Source: CAZADH01 sp964483805 (GTDB lineage Bacteria > Muiribacteriota > Ozemobacteria > Ozemobacterales > Ozemobacteraceae). From it: a DNA stretch of 7,012 bases. The stretch spans positions 1 through 7,012 of the forward strand of contig CAZADH010000310.1 of the NCBI GenBank assembly GCA_964483805.1, written 5' to 3'. The first letter of the stretch is position 1. Each line of letters begins with the position of its first letter. This document shows, one piece after another, positions 5,853 through 7,012 of the stretch. The notes under the pieces are model-generated. The model was not told the origin of the DNA and did no database searches. It saw only the letters and a list, made by a program, of their open reading frames with translations. A program made the position numbers and the translations under genes.

Positions 5853-7012
5853 AGGCGCGCGTGCGGCAACCCACCAGGCGGTACAACGGGAAGGTGCGGC
5901 TGCGCCCCTTGATCGGCACGCGGGCGATGAACTCCACTCGCAGTTCGCCATGGGCATCCCGAATGCAGGCCGGATCGACGATGACGCCGTTGGGGGCATG
6001 GGCGAGCGCTTGCTGCTGCAAGCGCGCGGCCAGATTCACCGCGTTGCCGATGACCGTCTGATCCAGGCGGCCCCGTTCGGAACCGATGCGGCCGCTGATC
6101 ACCGTGCCGGTGGCGATGCCGACCCCGAGAACGATCGGTGCCTGCCCGCCGCGCTGGCGCGCCGCATTCAGTGGTGCGATCAGATCGTGGATCGCCAGCG
6201 CGGCCTGCGCCGCCCGCACGGTCGCGCCGACCTCGTCGCCGCGGGGGTGGAAAACCGCCATCACCGTGTCGCCGACGAACTTGTCGACCACGCCGTGTCG
6301 CTGGCTGAGCGCTTCTTCGACCAGAGTGAAGTAGTCGTTGAGCAACGAGACTGTCTCTTCGGCGCGCGACTGTGCCACCCACTGTGAGAAACCGCGGATG
6401 CCGCAAAACAGGATGGCGACCTGGCGGCGCTCACCGCCGGTGCGCAGGGGACCATCATCGGTTGCCCGCGCCGTCGCCAGGGCATCGGCCGAGACGAATC
6501 GGGCGATCCGTTCCCGCTCGCGCAGGCCCTGGGCGAGTTCGTTGAAGCAGCGGGCAATCTCAGCGTGTTCCCATGCCCCTGAGGTTGCCAGTTCCCATGC
6601 GTAGTTGCCGCGGCTGGTTTCGACCGTGGCCCCGAGGAATTCCTGCATGGGTGCCGATAATCGTTCGGTTACGACCCGGGTCATGGTGATGCCAAGAAAT
6701 ACGATGTAAATGCCAAGTATTGCAATGATGGTGCGATAGTCGGGCGGCGGTGTCGGTGAGTGGGCGGCGATGACGCCGACGTTGCCGGTGTTGGTGAACA
6801 CCCGGCTGCCCAACAGGGTGGCCGTCGCCTGATCGAGATGGTCGATGAGCGCATCCGACCGGCTGGTCCAGGCCCGCTGGATCGTCTGCCGCATCGCGGT
6901 CTCCAGTTCAGGGGTCGCGCCGCGGATCAACTGCCGGACCTCGGGTGCCAGCTCGTCGGCCACTCCGGCGCCGCCGCGGCGCACGCTGAATCGCCCGAAT
7001 CGGCTGTCCCGC
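5851..7012 (-). CDS. Membrane-anchored class III adenylate/guanylate cyclase (N-terminus outside window)
   Basis: The frame stays open to the right edge; codons upstream of GTG 6984 read RDSRFGRFS, so the true start is off-window. Residues below count from that GTG. Residues 1-80 look like the end of an extracytoplasmic sensor. A transmembrane helix spans about 84-105 (TIIAILGIYIVFLGI). A HAMP-like linker lies at 107-160, and a short coiled stretch LRERERIARFVSADALA leads into the catalytic domain at about 185-375. Catalytic positions of the class III family are seen as K235 and D239 (DKFVGDTVMAVF), D308 (RLDQTVIG), and N317 and R321 (VNLAARL). K235 with D308 is the pair usually linked to ATP use. 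The first metal-binding aspartate is replaced by glycine: ILFCGIRGF, Gly195, where FxDIRGF is usual. Activity is therefore uncertain. It would be the first visible gene of the minus-strand cluster. Confidence 0.93.
   Translation of the reverse strand, partial: RDSRFGRFSVRRGGAGVADELAPEVRQLIRGATPELETAMRQTIQRAWTSRSDALIDHLDQATATLLGSRVFTNTGNVGVIAAHSPTPPPDYRTIIAILGIYIVFLGITMTRVVTERLSAPMQEFLGATVETSRGNYAWELATSGAWEHAEIARCFNELAQGLRERERIARFVSADALATARATDDGPLRTGGERRQVAILFCGIRGFSQWVAQSRAEETVSLLNDYFTLVEEALSQRHGVVDKFVGDTVMAVFHPRGDEVGATVRAAQAALAIHDLIAPLNAARQRGGQAPIVLGVGIATGTVISGRIGSERGRLDQTVIGNAVNLAARLQQQALAHAPNGVIVDPACIRDAHGELRVEFIARVPIKGRSRTFPLYRLVGCRTRA

Overview
This is a 7 kb GC-rich, gene-dense bacterial chromosomal window. 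I see no mobile element, tRNA or rRNA gene, CRISPR array or prophage. The mix suggests a Gram-negative-type environmental bacterium from a lineage rich in uncharacterised families: an exported DUF3160 protein, a membrane-anchored class III nucleotide cyclase, HEAT repeats, and DUF6941- and DUF4911-like proteins. Planctomycetota, Riflebacteria-like lineages, Myxococcota or Desulfobacterota relatives would all fit. The sequence alone does not fix the phylum.

Layout. Positions 1-112 (+) hold what looks like the last 36 codons of a gene that enters from the left and ends in a hydrophobic tail. A leader of about 134 bases follows, with a small perfect hairpin and a strong Shine-Dalgarno. It leads into the largest gene, 247-3279 (+), an exported protein of 1010 residues with an N-terminal beta-propeller-like part and a long C-terminal DUF3160 domain. 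Only 13 bases separate its stop from the stop of a gene cluster on the other strand.

The minus-strand cluster is read from right to left. It begins with a class III adenylate/guanylate cyclase whose N-terminus lies beyond the window (7012-5851). Then come a DUF4911-like protein (5805-5440), a DUF6941-like protein (5443-5009), a HEAT-repeat protein (4977-3664) and a small protein with two CxxC motifs (3667-3293). Two of the junctions are 4-base start/stop overlaps (5440-5443 and 3664-3667), and the other gaps are about 45 and 31 bases. These spacings suggest co-transcription and partly coupled translation. A 7-bp inverted repeat beginning in the cyclase stop codon is the one visible candidate for differential expression inside the cluster.

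The cluster suggests a membrane cyclase expressed with small cytosolic proteins and a HEAT scaffold, but no shared pathway can be named from sequence. The most notable detail is that the cyclase has glycine where the first metal-binding aspartate of class III catalytic domains is expected, while the other catalytic positions I can recognise are kept. It may therefore be a degenerate or regulatory cyclase. I did not find a convincing wholly new system. The best candidates for follow-up are this cyclase and its uncharacterised operon partners.
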